Assembly (NCBI GenBank): GCA_032191485.1
Contig: JAVDOI010000043.1
Span: 1,213,078 to 1,277,077, forward strand
Reading direction: 5' to 3'
Length of the DNA: 64,000 nucleotides
Source of the DNA: Leptoclinus maculatus
Taxonomy: Eukaryota > Chordata > Actinopteri > Perciformes > Stichaeidae
The position numbers and the translations under genes are program-made. Positions 1 through 14,100 of the stretch are shown in pieces. The notes under the pieces are model-generated. The model made no database searches, was not told where the DNA came from, and was given only the letters and a program-made list of their open reading frames with translations. How positions within the stretch are numbered: position 1 is the first letter of the stretch; each line of letters opens with the position of its first letter.

Positions 1-558
1 GAATTATCCCTAAAAGCTGCAATGCGCGTCTAATAACAACATGGAGGATTACAGCCACCCCGACCGTGAGAAGAAACACAAGCCGGTGGAGATAGTTCAA
101 AGCAACTCTTCTTACCTTTCAAAACTTTCATGGGGAATTTTGTTTCTTTGAACAGCCAGAAGAATTACGACCTATCTCAACGGTCTTCTGTTTTCCCCTT
201 CTGAAAGTGGATTTAATTATGTGTTTCTTTGACCAGGCTATCAATGAAACGCATAACAATGTCCATCTGTCGAGGCAGTGCGCTGCACAGGTCAGATAGA
301 GATGCTGGACGGATTGCTCAAATCAACCCTGACTGGTTCACTCTGTTGTGTACGAGTAGAGTAACCATTTCTGCAATAATTCAGCTGCCTGTCCTGTGAT
401 GGTTACTATAATACAAGAAGAGAATTTCAAACAGATGCAACGAGAGAAGCAACCATGTACAGTATATGAAGCATGTATACAGCATTGTATACTTCTTTGG
501 GATGGATGTATAACAGGGAACAAAAACATTAATCTTTACAGGCAAACAACATACTCCT

Positions 559-565
<7 letters not shown>
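1..565. other. No recognised element
   Basis: Short open frames occur but none has gene-like support. Positions 41-150 could encode a short charged peptide on the plus strand, but no family is recognised and the frame stops. Confidence 0.4.

Positions 566-602
<37 letters not shown>
560..602. repeat. (TA)n microsatellite flanked by TG/CA
   Basis: About 13 TA dinucleotides preceded by TGTGTG and followed by CACACACA, so the block is self-complementary and can fold back. Confidence 0.95.
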
Positions 603-1430
603 GTTTAAAGTTCTCTAATTTCCAAGGCAATTGATAATTGTCTTTCTTGTACAGATAGGCTTGGCACTACTCCTGTTTCTGTATTATATTATACTTAAGC
701 TGAAGTCGGTTAGCTTAGCATAGCATTAAGAATGTAAACAAAAAAGGGGGGTTTGCCGTGGGACTATTTCTCGGCTGGAAGCAGTGACTTCCTGGAGTCG
801 TGCTGTCATCTCAAGGTTGTCAGGCTATCAGAAGAGACTCCATGACACGTTGCTGTCTAATGCTGCATTCACATGGAAACAGACGGAGGGTAGACGGACG
901 GAAAACACCTTCTGGACGTCACACGAAACACGCATGCCGATATATGATGGAATAAACTATATTAAGTACATTTATTTTGCGTCTACTTTTGTATGTAATT
1001 ATGTAGCTATGTAAACATGTAGCTATAAAAGGCAGCTTGATACGTTATTGCAAACATAAAGAACTTTCTCCCCATGTTAGGGAGCAATATCTGGTAGTAA
1101 ATTCCGCCGCGGAGGATGGCACAAAGTTAAATTATTTTAAATTTGGATAGCAATGCTGTCTGCCGTTACCGTTGCCGGTATTCTCTGCCAGCCTTGCTTA
1201 ATTGTACCGTCCTGCTCTCATTCACGAACGTGATATATGTTTACCAGCTGCCCAATTCGATGCAGCATAACCCTCAGAAGCACCAGACTATAGGCATGTC
1301 CCTGTGTTTTGAGTCTTTTTGCTAAGCTAAGCTAACTGGCTGCAGCGCCACAGACCTGAGAGTGGTATCAATCTTCTTGTCTAACTCTCGGAGGGAAAGC
1401 GAAACTGTGTATTTCTCAATATGTCAAACT
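603..1430. repeat. Degraded copy of a common teleost interspersed repeat
   Basis: Both ends carry the complementary signature of a repeat I recognise from many teleosts: ggttagcttagcata near 705-720 and gctaagctaagctaac near 1321-1336. The right end continues with the typical 'gagagtggtatcaatcttct' segment (about 1358-1377) and a TATTTCTCAATATGTC-like terminus. The middle (about 750-830) holds the 'ggactatttctcggctggaag...cttcctggagtcgtg' segment of the same family. The left boundary is inferred from a TTAAAG motif at 604 and is uncertain. Confidence 0.6.
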
Positions 1431-2749
1431 GTTTATTTCCAAAACAGAGAACTTCAAGCTAAAATCAGTGGAACACAGTGGAAATGTACAAAACAAGGAT
1501 CATTTAAGAAGGACAGCATCTGTGCTTCATCTTCTTCTTCCAGTCAACAATACAAGCTGACAACAGCTCGGCCTTTCATCTCTCTTTTTTGCATCATCTG
1601 GAGACCAGCTACAGCCAATGGGAGACTACACAAAATCCACCAGATGGCCCCTTGTAGTCTTTCCATTGAGAGTCCTGGAAACCGCTGTAGCAACACCTTC
1701 TCACTTAGACTCAAACTACACTCACGTGCACGCAATCAAAGACATCCAATGCTGTCCACACATACGTCATCTCTCCATCCCCACCATAAAAAGAAGTGGA
1801 CCAGTGGATCAGCTTTTCCTGTAGGCACCATGAATAAAACTGTATCCCCAGGGCAGTCTGACTTTTTGTCCAACACACACATAAACATCCCACTGGCATA
1901 TCAACACTCTGCTTCAAGCTAACTTTGGCACTGGTGTCTGATCCGAAACCCCTGCCAAGCTCCAGACATCAGTAAAACTTCTCTTTGATGAATAAATCGA
2001 TAAGGCTCTCTCCTTACACTGGCTGGTCATTCTCATATACAGTATTTACTTTATTTAAAGTATATCCCTTCTGACCACTGCTGGCTCGCTCTGACCATGC
2101 ACTAATCAATTGTTAGACTGTTTTCATACAGGCTAATGTAGAAGTCTTTGGGAAAAGGAACAAATGGAATTTTTGGTGCCATCATCTTATTTTGAGATTT
2201 TTTTCTAAATCCCCATTAGATATTCTATGAATGGAATAGGAATTCCCTAAATAAATGTATTGCACTGAGCTTGGGTCCACACATAGGCAGAGAGCAGATT
2301 TGGCCTTGAACAGAAGTGTTATCGGTAGCTACAGGCATACCAGCAGCACGGCGACATACCTATCTTTGTACTCTCATTGGGGAGAATGTCACCAATCATC
2401 CACACAACATCACTGTAATTATGAAAGTCAATACGTTTTTGGATTTCTTTTTTAATCTGACTTTTTGCACTCTATTTTCTTTTCCATCCCATTGGATGCC
2501 TCAAGGTTTCATCACAGCACAACACAAAGACTTCAGTTTGCTCTATATGTGAAGGGCACCGTGACACAGGAACTAATGGGTTTACTGGCGCTTTACAGGT
2601 GCTATCACATCGGTTGTGGACGATAGCGGAAATGTAGGTCTATGGCAACCACAAATAGAAAAATGTTCAAGACCAAGACAAAGTAAAGACAAGAGTAAGA
2701 GACTAATACCTGATGGAATACCAAACTGGTGAGGTGACTTCATCTTTGT
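1431..2749. other. Intronic sequence, nothing recognised
   Basis: The longest open frame (about 186 codons, 1362-1922) begins inside the preceding repeat, has simple composition (a Ser run from a TCT tract) and resembles no family I know. Confidence 0.4.
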
Positions 2750-3142
2750 AAAGGTACCCAATGGAGTTTTCTTGGAAACAACAAAGTTACATTTACATTC
2801 AACGTTTCTCAGCAACATTATCTGTATCCTTGAGGTCAAATGCATTTCTTCCTCATAAAACGTTTGAAAAGCTCATTCATTTTTGAGACATTGGAGTTAG
2901 CATTGTTTACATCTATGTTTAGTAGCTAGCAGTCGTCTTCTTCTTCCCTGCGGTGTCTTTACCGACACCCGTCGACCAGCGCAGCGGCGTGAAACCATCG
3001 GCAGGAATGTGTTTTGTGTCGAGCGCACGCATGCGCATCCTTATACATGTGCGTGAGATGCAAATAAAATAGGGACCGATTCTTTAAAAAAAGGTACATA
3101 GCGCAGTAGGTGCATGGTTGAAAAACTATACTGGGTACCTTT
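2750..3142. mobile_element. MITE with AAAGGTACCCA terminal inverted repeats
   Basis: Left end AAAGGTACCCAatgGAGTTTT (2750-2770) is matched in inverse by AAAACTatactGGGTACCTTT (3123-3142). No transposase is encoded. The flanks TGTA and TTCA could be decayed TTAA duplications, which would suggest a piggyBac-type origin; that is inference. Confidence 0.65.
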
Positions 3143-5719
3143 CAAAGATAAGTTATTCTGTACTTTTTATTTGTTCTTACTGAAGACGTAAATATTGGAA
3201 AGAGAGATACAAATATAAAGATTTTTTTTAAAGGCTGGACACTGTAGTTTGTAGCACTTCAACTTTACTCGAAAAGAAGCAAATTTGTTCGGGACTATTT
3301 TAAGCGGCGGATTAATCCACATTTGGTACGCCAATGATTTTGGGCAGCAGGAGGGTGTATGTGGGATTGAGTCAACATAAACTACAGTGTGTATGTTCAT
3401 GGTGATGAAGAAACATGTCACCCAGGGAAACAGTGTGGCTCATTGGTGTGTTGTCAATAGTTTTTGAACAACAATGGTGCTCTATGGCACAAAGGAAGAA
3501 GATATATTAGACTTTGGATACACAAATAACTCTTGTTTATGTTTGGTTTGGGTCTTTTCATGGGATCTGATGACAATAAGAAAAACTACAATACCCCCAA
3601 CCTTATTCATATTCTTTAGGCTTTTTGCATTGAATAAACAGATGTGTGGAGACATCTTACTAAAGCCCCCTGGATAAAACAACTACGTCAAAAGGAAGGA
3701 CATTTTCCAGACATAAGGAGCGCCTCTGAGAGAAAAACCCCGTGTTGTGTAATTATGCACAACCATGCATCATAGGCCTTGGAGCATTGTTTTGTATTCA
3801 TATTCTCTGAAATTTAGTATGCCAAGGAGTCCCTGCTGTCTCACTGTCAAGGCTCTGAATGTCAGCGTTGTACTCGCTGATTACACTGATATGTGAAAGA
3901 TGAGAGGCGGACCTGAGCATGGGGGACTGCAGATAGGTATTCATTCTGAGAGATAGCCTTATATAAATTCATAACATTATGAACAGGTCAATTGAACGCA
4001 CACAACCACCCAGTCAGATACGAGGAGCCGTAAATGAAGATGGATCCTTTTCATCTCGTCTTTGAGATGCAATCTGAGGGGCCGTGTGAATATACAAGCA
4101 GCGATGCCTGCACTTTGATCGCCAGAGGGGAGTGAAACTATTTCCATTCATCACACCGCCCTGCATCTCGACTCCAAACATCCTCGGTGATACTGAAGGG
4201 CCGGATCACTTGCTGTGTCCTATATTGTGTAAAAGTCGAGGGAAAACATTCTGGGAGGAAGTCCTCCATCTTGCTGCGTTTCGGCATCGGGTATTGATTT
4301 TGCGGCGGTGACTGGTGGGAGTAATGATGAAGCCAGGAGGAGGGGTCTCTGCGTGGCCTCTCATTAGCCCTGCCCACTGATGATGAATCCTCCGCACGCT
4401 GACAGTGTGAGATTACACCGGCAGAAACACTTGTGTGTGTGTGTGTGTGTGTGTGGACTCCAGCTAGGCCTGGAAGCAACACCGAACTCAAGGTGTGACC
4501 CTCACAGGGTGATCCCATGACTGTGTGAGAGGTTTCTATTGACTTTCATTGTGCAATGTGACCCTGTTTGGTGCTGGAGTTGATTCTCTCCTGCTGGCTG
4601 TATATAGAGCTGAATCCCCTCAGATTCCATAACTGCAGTATCACACCTCATCCTTCACCTTCCTCTCCTCAATTTTAGAAAACTGTGACATTGCCCTACA
4701 TTCAGACGTCTTCAGAATTTTATATTCAGCTTGTGTCTGCAATTCAGCTGTAAGGACGTTATATCCTCTGTATATACATGTGTCCTCAGAATGTGTTTTG
4801 TTGAAATGTAAAATGAACAACCAGGTAAGTGATATGGCAGGAAGGCAGTCAAGGGTAGAAGTCTTTACAGATGCTCTGCTCTGTAACAACAGACAAACAA
4901 ATTGGTCGTTCTGGTGAAAAGCATGAGAAGCATGAGAAGTCATAACAGGGTCATATTATTACATCATGAAGTAGTTTGCTGCTTGATAACTAATCCATTT
5001 TTTATGTTAAAGTGATTTCAAACTTGCTCATCATTGATGCCAACTGTTGGATTGTGTCCTTTTCACCCTGTAGCTGATAATGTTGGCTTTTTTTAATTAG
5101 ATATCTTTTACTCCAGCAAGACTTAAGACAAAAGAGAACTGCTGTGCCACCTGCTTAAATACCCACAGTAGCCTACTTCTCTCACCAATACACATATATT
5201 GATCCTGCTGCTGTATGATAGCTACAGGGAGCTATCATATCATATTTAATAAACTTATAGGAACGACTCCAAACAGCTGTAAGCAACAAACAAAACTTCA
5301 GCTTCTGGTCACATTTTAGCATATTACAATCAGTGGCACATTGAGACATTGTTGGTGGGCCTCATTAATAAAACCTGTCAAAGACCGTCTTAATCATACT
5401 ACAAGTTGTATTTTTATGGACATTTCAATTTATAGCTAATTGTTGGGAAATTGTAAGGCTAAGAGAATGAGTAAAAATCCATTTTGATGAACTGACTTTC
5501 TTGTTATTAATTTGTGATTCCACATAAATGAGGCAACGGCTAAATAGAATCAATCATCATGGGGGGGGGAATAAGAACTAAACGAGTCAGGACTATTAGC
5601 TAGACGAAAACGGCGGGATAATGCTAAATGCTACCAGTACAAAAGCAGAGAAGTCAGCAAACTGCCTTGCTATTGCTGTGTAACTGACTCAATGATGTTA
5701 GTCACACAGCAATATTTAT
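3143..5719. other. Intronic sequence, mostly unique
   Basis: Apart from a (GT)n tract near 4432 I see no repeat with defined ends. A minus-strand frame at 4138-4518 is broken up by the GT tract and has no recognisable domain. Confidence 0.4.
4432..4454. repeat. (GT)n microsatellite
   Basis: Uninterrupted TG/GT dinucleotides, about 11 copies. Confidence 0.95.
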
Positions 5720-6570
5720 CTTAACCTTTCTGGGCCGAGAGCCCCCCCACCAGGGAACTAGTGGTACCGATTGGTACCGACTGGTACCGAAGAAAGCTAT
5801 TTTCGGTAGCAAATATAATATTTCCACAACCATGTAGCATAACGTTTGAACGAAGAATTTCTCATGAACCGAAGCATGTGTAACACTTTACACACTCAAA
5901 ACACAATAAAACACGATCTACGACAACATTCCTAGCCTCGTGCTAAATATCGTCACTTTTTCGCGTTCATTTGGCCGAGACACGCACCCGAAATAGTCCC
6001 TCAAAAGACGCGAATCAACCGGAGAGCTTAATGCTATGTAGTTATCAGCCGTAGCATTCAAGCACGCTTCGAACCTATATCTCAGAGTTTCTCTCCGAGA
6101 AACCCTTCAAAGTTGACCGGGGGGACAGCAGCCCCCATCAACAATAACTCAGCCAAATAATTATGGGATGGTACTCACAGTTTTGAAGCAAAATCATCAA
6201 ACAGTGTCCTTATACTCCATTTTGACTGCAGAAACGGCTCCTAGTGTCCATTTCCGTTTTAAAAAACATTGTGAAACAAAGGAAGGGGGGTCACACATGC
6301 GGGGGGACAAGTTTGCAGCGAGGCAGTCTCGGCTGTTTACGCGCCGGCTTTTCGGCTTAGATCGGATTTTTTCAGAAAACTAAACACTTCCTGGTAAATC
6401 TGTTAACGCCATTCGATTGGCCACATCCAGCCACGTGCACAGAGCGAAAAAAAACGAAAATCGACCAACCAGGTGCTCTACAACAGCCCAATACACACCA
6501 GCTATTGCGCAATCCTCCCGTAGCTCGCCGGCCTGGAGAGCTTTGGAGACGGTTCCAGCTCTCCAAAATG
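5720..6570. repeat. Probable degraded DNA-transposon segment
   Basis: Begins near a TTAACCTTTCTGGGCC motif (5721 onward) reminiscent of fish piggyBac-like ends and is followed by a C-tract and an 11 bp triplicate (GGTACCGA-containing, 5763-5790). No matching right end is visible. The base composition, with repeated CG and G-runs at 6119-6135 and 6285-6308, differs from the AT-rich flanks. Confidence 0.35.
5763..5791. repeat. Short tandem triplicate, 11 bp unit
   Basis: GGTACCGA occurs three times at 11 bp spacing with YT/CT spacers. Confidence 0.8.
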
Positions 6571-8955
6571 ATTTCTAACTGCTGTATGTGATAGATTGTG
6601 CATGTAGAAGGATAAAGGAAGTTAAATATATAGTTATTTAGCTTCTAAAAGTACAATGGAACAGCTGGAGAGGCTGTTTCTCACATGACGACCTCTCGTG
6701 ACCTCTCGTACACGTTTATGTCTCTTGCTCTGGCCTACTTCACTCTATTCACTCAAATTCTTTTGTAGGTGACTACTGCCATCATTTGCTATGATGGTGG
6801 GTGGGTTTTAGGCTTTACTCTGCCTAATTTAATATAGTATTATGAATAATAGTGCTTTCTCACCATATGAATTTGACATAGGGCTGTGTTCCATCTTCAT
6901 TAACCAGTAATGTACTGAACCTATTTACTCAAATCATATGAGCAAACCCTTCTTAGTGTTAATAATTATTTGCAATGGTTCACATATACCTTGTAGTTGG
7001 AGTGCAGGGCCCTTTGCGTATGTGTAAAATATTTTCGAAAATTTGTCCAAAAATCGTCTAGGGCCCAATTAAGGTTTGAATGCATTAGCTAACATTAGCT
7101 GCCATGAACTGGTCAGGAAAGGAAGAATAAGTTTCAAAAGCATTCTTCAACGGAGTAGTTGGCCAAACTGCTATTTTAGCGTCTGACGATGTGCATTTGT
7201 TGTGGCTAGGCTAGCTTTAAACCACACATTGAAATGCATTCAATTGATACTTATTTTCATTTACAAATTTCAATGAAGGCAAAATATTAATGGTAGTTAA
7301 ACAGACATCTTACAAAAGGGACTGCATATATAATGATGAGAGATTTGAATGGGTAGTACAATCAAAGGTTTTAAATGAATACAGTCTGTAGTTACTGCTC
7401 TCTGCAGGTCGATCCTGCACGCTGGTCCTTTATGTAGAACGATGCTGACTTCTGCTGGCCAGCAGAAGGTAATGCATGAGCCGGGTGCTTTGCACACACA
7501 ACACCATCGCTTTTACTGAGGAGCCTGCAGAATCCCCCCCTCTCTGCACGACTTCCTCACATTTACCCTTTCTGAAAGGAAACCACCCCGTCACCGAGGG
7601 CTTGCTCATTATGCGTGTGAATCTCACCTTTTCACATAAATAGGTCCTAACAGAAAGAGGAAATTGCACAGGGACCCATGAATGAAAGAACAATGTGGTA
7701 CGTTATTCTGAGCACACAACTCAGGAGAGGAATGTTTGTATGTGATACAGATGATATCAGTCAGCAGCAGTTCCGTTTATGTGAACAGCGGGAGACACAC
7801 GGCCCCATGTATCTGCTGTCTCACCGCAGCCGTAGAGCCACTGGAAACACATATTAGCACCTCTGTGTGCTTCTCTGCATTCAATTTGCTGCGCTTGGTA
7901 ATCAGCACATCCTGGAGGAAAGCGATTATTGGCGACCAATCCGTCTCTGCCCGGTCCCCCGTATTGACGGTGCAAGCGGCAGCGACAACAGACACAACCG
8001 ACTTTCAGAAAAGGGAACACGGAGGCCTACTTATTCTGGAGAGGTATTGAAAAGAATCGGTTGTGCCCCTTAATGGAACTATCGCTCCATTCTTCTCACT
8101 CCTTTAAGAGACAGATTGAGGTGTTATCTGAGCTGAGTTAGGCGTTTTTATTTTCTGGCCAATATCCGTCTCTCACCCGTTGGAATTGCCTATCAGGTGT
8201 CCGTTTTTTTCCCACGGACCATTTGTCAAACTGCTTCTCCGTCCCTCCCTCCCCCGTCACCTTTCAGGTTTACCAGAAGCTCGGAGAATAAATAAATAAG
8301 TCAAAGCCATGGCAACTATAAATCACATAGTTGCAGGGGGGGGGGGGGGGGTGACAGAAGGCTTCTCTTTGACTTTTAGCTCATGTTACAAAGTGTGAGT
8401 GTGAATGAGTAGGTGAGATGTGGGAGGAAAAGTGTGTATTTGTTATGTTATGAGACTGAACCACAGTGACCAGTCTGCTCAATTGTACTTCAAATCTGCC
8501 CAAAGTGACTGGAAATGAATATTGGTGTTGCTTCCCTTTCTGTTTACCATCACATGTTGACATAAAAAAAACAACTCTAAAATACATTTTTTAAGTTTTA
8601 CTTAAAACATGCAATATTCTGTACGCTTCCCTGACATTGTGACTCATCTTTTAGTACACTGCATGATTTTCCATCTACCCACCTTTATTTCCATTGCTTT
8701 AGGGGAAGAAATATCATTATCTTGCCTTGCAGTTCTGTGTAGGACATATGGTCTCCGGAGACATGAAAAAAGATGTTCCAAGTTTCAGGGATTCGGGGAT
8801 TCAGCTAACGGGATTCAGACGCAACAATGACTATATGAAATATGAATCTATTCTCCAGCTTATCCTGTTCAGAGCGCAGGGGGTCTGGAGCCCAGTTGAG
8901 CAATCAGTGGAAGAGAGGCAGCGTACACCAGCAGGTCACCATCCAGTCACAGGGC
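6571..8955. other. Intronic sequence with one poly-G run
   Basis: No transposon ends or coding region recognised. Overlapping open frames on both strands at 7736-8073 are not supported by a protein family. A 16-base G run lies at 8336-8351. Confidence 0.4.
8336..8351 (+). repeat. Poly(G) tract, 16 bases
   Basis: Uninterrupted G run after TTGCA. Confidence 0.95.
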
Positions 8956-10481
8956 CAGGGTATGAAACTAACTCAAAATCAGTACTAGTCCCAAGGACTA
9001 GTAGGTTCATAAAACTACTAGTCCTGAGCAATCTTTACTAGTCCTTCATGAAGCTTTGGGGAATGTACCAATCACGGGGTGTAGGGATGTGTGTGTGGAG
9101 GAAGACTCCCAAGGTAATTATCTAACAGTGAAACCGCAGAAATGCAAGGTACTAATCAAGAGTTTTATTGTTTGTAACATTATGGCTGTACAAAGATTGA
9201 TGCGTGTTACATCATGATGTCGTGATATTATAATTACACAGGAAGCAGAAGAACAACGTCAAGGGTCCGGTAGGCTATAATGTTCATTCAGCTAGCATGG
9301 GTACATCAAGTTCAGCATTTATGTCAAGTTGAGGAATTCCGCTATGGAACGTACCGGCTAAAAATGGAGCTATATTCCGCCGTGGGGAGTAACAGCATGT
9401 CACCACGGCAGTTTAAGCAGTGAACGCTCGGTGCCCAAAACTATACGCAGTCTATGAATAAAGCAGGCATTTGTTCTAATTTTAGATGAAGTATTTTTGT
9501 TAGATCACAAAACAATATTGGGTGTTAGTTCATGTGCTGCAGTGATAAGAGCTTCACGATCTATATTTATTCCGCGGACGAATCTTGGCGGGCCGCTGGT
9601 GAAACTGAAAGAGAGGCCCGGCCTGATCATGAATATAGTGCCTTTCACATTGCGGAAACAAAAAATTATAATCGAAACAAAATAGTCTAATATCCTCAAC
9701 AATTTGGGGAATAGTGGAATGTTACTGTTGGGGATTCGACCCCTGAGAGACTGGTGTCAAGATGATTATTGACCACTACAGGGTTCCGGTCAGAGAACAC
9801 ACAGACATCTGTTTGTTCCATACTTACTGTATTCAGTCTGGCACACAGTGTTATAGTTTGGTGACAGATTTTACAGATGTTGAACGAGTTTATCGAAGTT
9901 GACCGAGTTTCTGGAATAAACACAGAAAACGAATTACAGAACCGAAGCATTAGCAATAGTAAACCCTTAACTAAAGCAACACACATACATTCACAGGAAT
10001 ACAGGCTCGCTAGCCAGGTTAGCCACTTAGCTCAACTTTGGGCTATTATTTGAACGGCTAATTACAAGACAAACACTTACTGACAGTAAATGCACTTAAG
10101 AACATAAGTACAACTACAAACGGAACAGTTACGCCACATAGGCTCAAAGTTACAGTTGATGACTTACATCATCAATGACTCGATCTGACTGTACCGTTGG
10201 TCCTACGGAGGATCTACGGTTAGCGCAACCGGAAGCGGAAACAGTTCGCAACGTCAAATACAGTTTCAGAATAAAAGCGCATAAACTTTATCGTCTCTGT
10301 CCGTGAAGAATTCACAACAGTTACATTTACTTATCGGGAAAGTCTTTTTCCGGACATAAATAACGAATAAAGCCTCTCAAATTTCACTCGCCATGAGGAC
10401 TAGTGAGAATGACAATTTAGGTAGTCCCTCCAAAAATCCACTCGCCTCGGGCTAGCGGACTAGCGTTAGTTTCCGACCCTG
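8956..10481. mobile_element. Non-autonomous hAT-like DNA transposon, 1.5 kb
   Basis: Left terminus CAGGGTatgAAACTAAC (from 8956) is complementary to the right terminus GTTAGTTTccgACCCTG (ending 10481). Subterminal CTAGTCC/GACTAGT words occur on both sides (8984-9043 and 10400-10468). A 6 bp direct repeat CAGGGC flanks the element (8950-8955 and 10482-10487); hAT elements normally have 8 bp, so the duplication is imperfect or the class is different. No transposase domain is readable. Confidence 0.7.
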
Positions 10482-10877
10482 CAGGGCTATCATAGGACAC
10501 GCTCTGGTAATTCCATTTACCTACAGTAACCCATGCTGTTCGTATTAAAGTGGTGCTCCAGTGATTAAGATCCTGGGGACGGATATTGGATACCGAAATA
10601 TTCTATATGGGTCAAGCTCCAAAGACACTTGATTGTACACTTCCCATAATGCAACCTCAGCTTTTTAATTTACTGTGCGTTATACCTTTCTCGTTAGCTT
10701 AGCTCCAAGGGTCCACATGGTGCGCCTTACTTCATCTGTCCAGGTTAGCCTTTAGACCCTTTTGTCCTTACTTGCAACAGGAAATGCCTACATCTTTATT
10801 TTATCGCACAGGCTTTATGTTATAATTTGAAGTCTCCGATCTCTGACGATATCACCATTTCCTCAGACTTAAAACTA

Positions 10878-11111
10878 GGGTAGGTAATCTTCAGAAATAT
10901 CTTTTGTTGAATTCATTGTAATTGTCTTTACATCCTGACAGTGACTTTGGAGGGAGGCCTGAAGGGATTCTCACTAGATTTAGCCACTTTAGGAGCTAAT
11001 GTTGCTAGCTACTTTAACTGGGAAAGAGTTGGCAACGCTGGGCTGGGTTTAAACATTGGATAATTTTCTAAATCTAGTACACTCTTGCTAGTTTTTCAAC
11101 ATTACCAACCC
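10878..11111 (-). mobile_element. TA-flanked MITE with GGGTAGGTAAT ends
   Basis: Left end GGGTAGGTAATCTTCA and right end (reverse complement) GGGTTGGTAATGTTGA form imperfect terminal inverted repeats bounded by TA on each side (10876-10877, 11112-11113), as in Tc1/mariner-type MITEs. The right half matches, in inverse orientation, the copy at 61311-61500. Confidence 0.7.
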
Positions 11112-14100
11112 TAGCAAAGCTCTCTGAGAGCCATACAACACACACAACATGCGTAGTATTACTAGCTGAAATGTATATGTAAAATCCATGGAATGCAGCT
11201 TTGATGTCTGTAACTAAATGTGGTTCCCGACATTATAAATGAATGATCTCTAAGGCTAAACTGCAATAAGGTAAGCAACATAATAATCTCCAGTGGCCCT
11301 TTCATTTTCTACAAAGCGTAGCCATGATTAGGCCCTGATGATTCATTTTCACATCATTCTAACAGTGTGCAATCTTATTTTTCGTCTATGAAGCTTCATA
11401 AAGGCTCGGCTCCAATCTTGTCGAGGAGAGAGCAAACTGCCTTTTCTCTGAAACTTTTGGTATCGCTGCCATTCAACAGCCTGATTTCTGCACTCTCGTT
11501 CAAACTGATGTGAGTTTGCTGCATGAACAGTTCTGCCCTGCGACTGCAAAAGGCAGGAAAAGGCCGATAATAGCTTCCCACTTTTCTACACTTTATACTC
11601 CCCGACTAGGAACGAATGTTGCAATGGACAAGAGTTAAATTCATAAACTAAGGTCTACGCTCATATGTTCTTTTTATTAAGGTCAGTATCAAAAGGAGTG
11701 AAAAATACTGTAACGCTGTTCAAATTTTCCAGTGCGAGCGGGTTCCTCGTATGGTGAGACACTCACGTAGCAAACAGCGGATCATTTACGGTAAGAAGAC
11801 AAGCAAACATGACGAGATAAAGAAAGCATTCGCAGAGAGCGTCATAAACCCGCCATGAATAATCACTATCCTTTGCTTATCTTCAGATGCTTTAATTATT
11901 GGTTGTGGGAGACGGGGCACAGCTTGTCACCACTACAGAGCCCCGGCTCAGCAGTCAGCTATTTAACCATTACAGGATCATTCCTCCACCTAAGTAGTCC
12001 CACTGTGTCTCTGCCGGACTTAAATGTGTAGCAGCTCCACGCTAGAGGAGAGGGTCACTCGAGGAGCTTACAACCCAAAAGACGCATCCTGTCCTTCTGA
12101 ACCGTGACAACTGAAACACAGCGTGAGGACTGTCGCAAAAAAAACGTCATCTTCACACGCAGAGTGGTGTATATGCACAGCTTTATTATTCTTCCAGATT
12201 AGAAGATGACAGATTATTAGACTATTAGAGGACCGTCAAAGGAAATCCAGATAACTGTGCCCCCACAACGACGTTGGTAAGCAGGACCCTGATCAGCAGG
12301 CCAAATCACAACAATTACCGCCCCTTTGATTCATCTCTCTCCCTCCGCCCCCAAAATACACCTCTCCTGCTCCCCACGGTTTGACAAACTTGTGTGTGTG
12401 CAATACTTATGTTTCCACTCAGACCTCTTTTCTTCCCACTACTGCTCAAAGCCTCCATCGCACACTGTCGGAGCTGTGCCCCGGCACTGTGATGAAAATG
12501 CATGCTTCATCAACTTTGTCACAAAGTCTATGCATTCTATAGTACAGCAAGACAGGCAGAGCGGCTCCAGCATACCAATGAACAGCCGGTGTTGTGTCCC
12601 TGTCAAACCCCCGAAGCATCCCGGAGCAGAGCGCCGGCAAAAACAATCCTCGGCTAAACTTACATCACCTTTCAGCGCGCAGAATAATCTCTTTCCAAGT
12701 AAATAATTTGCAGAGCACCCTGTCATATCAAATTGGGCTTTGAGCATGTTACAGGATTGTGGCCTGGTCACTGAGATTAACGCAGAACCGAAGCTTCACA
12801 TCCTATTAAACCAGATTAGAAGAAAAGCAAAAAAGCCCAGGAAATTGCATCACCTGTCGGGTTTGTGCTGCTACAGATTATTGCCGCCATTAAAGCCTAT
12901 TGCACCGTGAACTGGCTCGTTTTCAGAGGAATTTTCTTGTTTGAGCACGTGGCAGTTCCTCTGTTTCAATGGCTTTGTTATGTCAGTGTCAAGTGATGAT
13001 AAACAGTTTTATAGAGAAAACATATAAAGAGCCACAGAGAGAAAAATAGAGACAGTAGAATGTCAACCGAGGGGTCTAAAGCTCAGTGAATATCCATACA
13101 GGCCGCTGTTTGTGACGACGAGACCAAAGTGTCGGACTGAACAAACACCACCCTGAAGGTGTTGCTATTTTTAGACGCCTCAGACACCAAGTTGACTTCA
13201 AAGCCAACCGATCAGCGCCCCGTGTTGCCTCACGTCTACTGTAAATTGCACTTGAACATAAAGATCAGCCAAATTCTTGAAATCTGTTTTTTGTTTTGTT
13301 TTGGAAAAAATTTAATTAAAATATGAAATCAATTGGCTATGAAAAGATGAACCCCCTCAGAGGCACCAGTGGAAGTTCAGCCTAGGACACCAAAATAGCA
13401 GGAAATAGCACAGCTTCAATTGATTAAATATTTGAAGATTATAAGAGTCAATCCTTTGAACCTGATCAAGGCAGTTATCATAAACATCTCTCAGATCCAT
13501 AACTAATTCAGATCGGCACACCAAACATTGATCAAGTTGATTGTTGTGTGTACGTCAGTGGTTACAGAGCAAACAGGAGCTGCTAGCATTAACTTAGCAT
13601 GACTTTTAAGATACAGATTCAACACAGTGTAAAAAAAACAATCTAAAAAAACATGGCCGAAAGGAGATAATGCCGTCCCACAATTCCTTGTGGCAGCAAC
13701 ACTTAAAGCTACGCACCACATGGGCGCAAATGACACCCACCGTTGCATCGTATACTTGCTGTTTGCTTCAGCCAAAGCAACATGGGAACTGTAGAAACTC
13801 AGAACATGTTCATCCCAGATAGAATTAGAACAAGAAACATATTAGGAGAGGCAAATTCCTCTTTCCATGTGGCACTAGCAATATGTTGTTTTCATATTAC
13901 AAAGGCTCAGAATGTCCTCTGAACATGATTCGTATCATCAACACTGACGCTCTCCTCTGTTTAGTGATACACAGGTATTGTTCCAAACGTGGAAATACAT
14001 GCAACAAACTTATCTTTTTAATTTGTATTAAATCTGTGTGATAAATCCAACTGTGGTTGGAGAACTCGTTTGTAAACAGTTGCAGACACAAAATCAGACA

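Noticed and set aside
41..150. Plus-strand frame starting ATGGAGGATTACAGCC with a charged peptide
   Set aside because: About 35 codons, no known family, on the strand opposite to dpp10 and no splice context that I could confirm.
1362..1922. 186-codon plus-strand open frame
   Set aside because: Starts inside a degraded repeat; composition driven by simple sequence; no domain.
4138..4518. 126-codon minus-strand open frame
   Set aside because: Includes a Thr-His run encoded by the GT microsatellite; no family resemblance.
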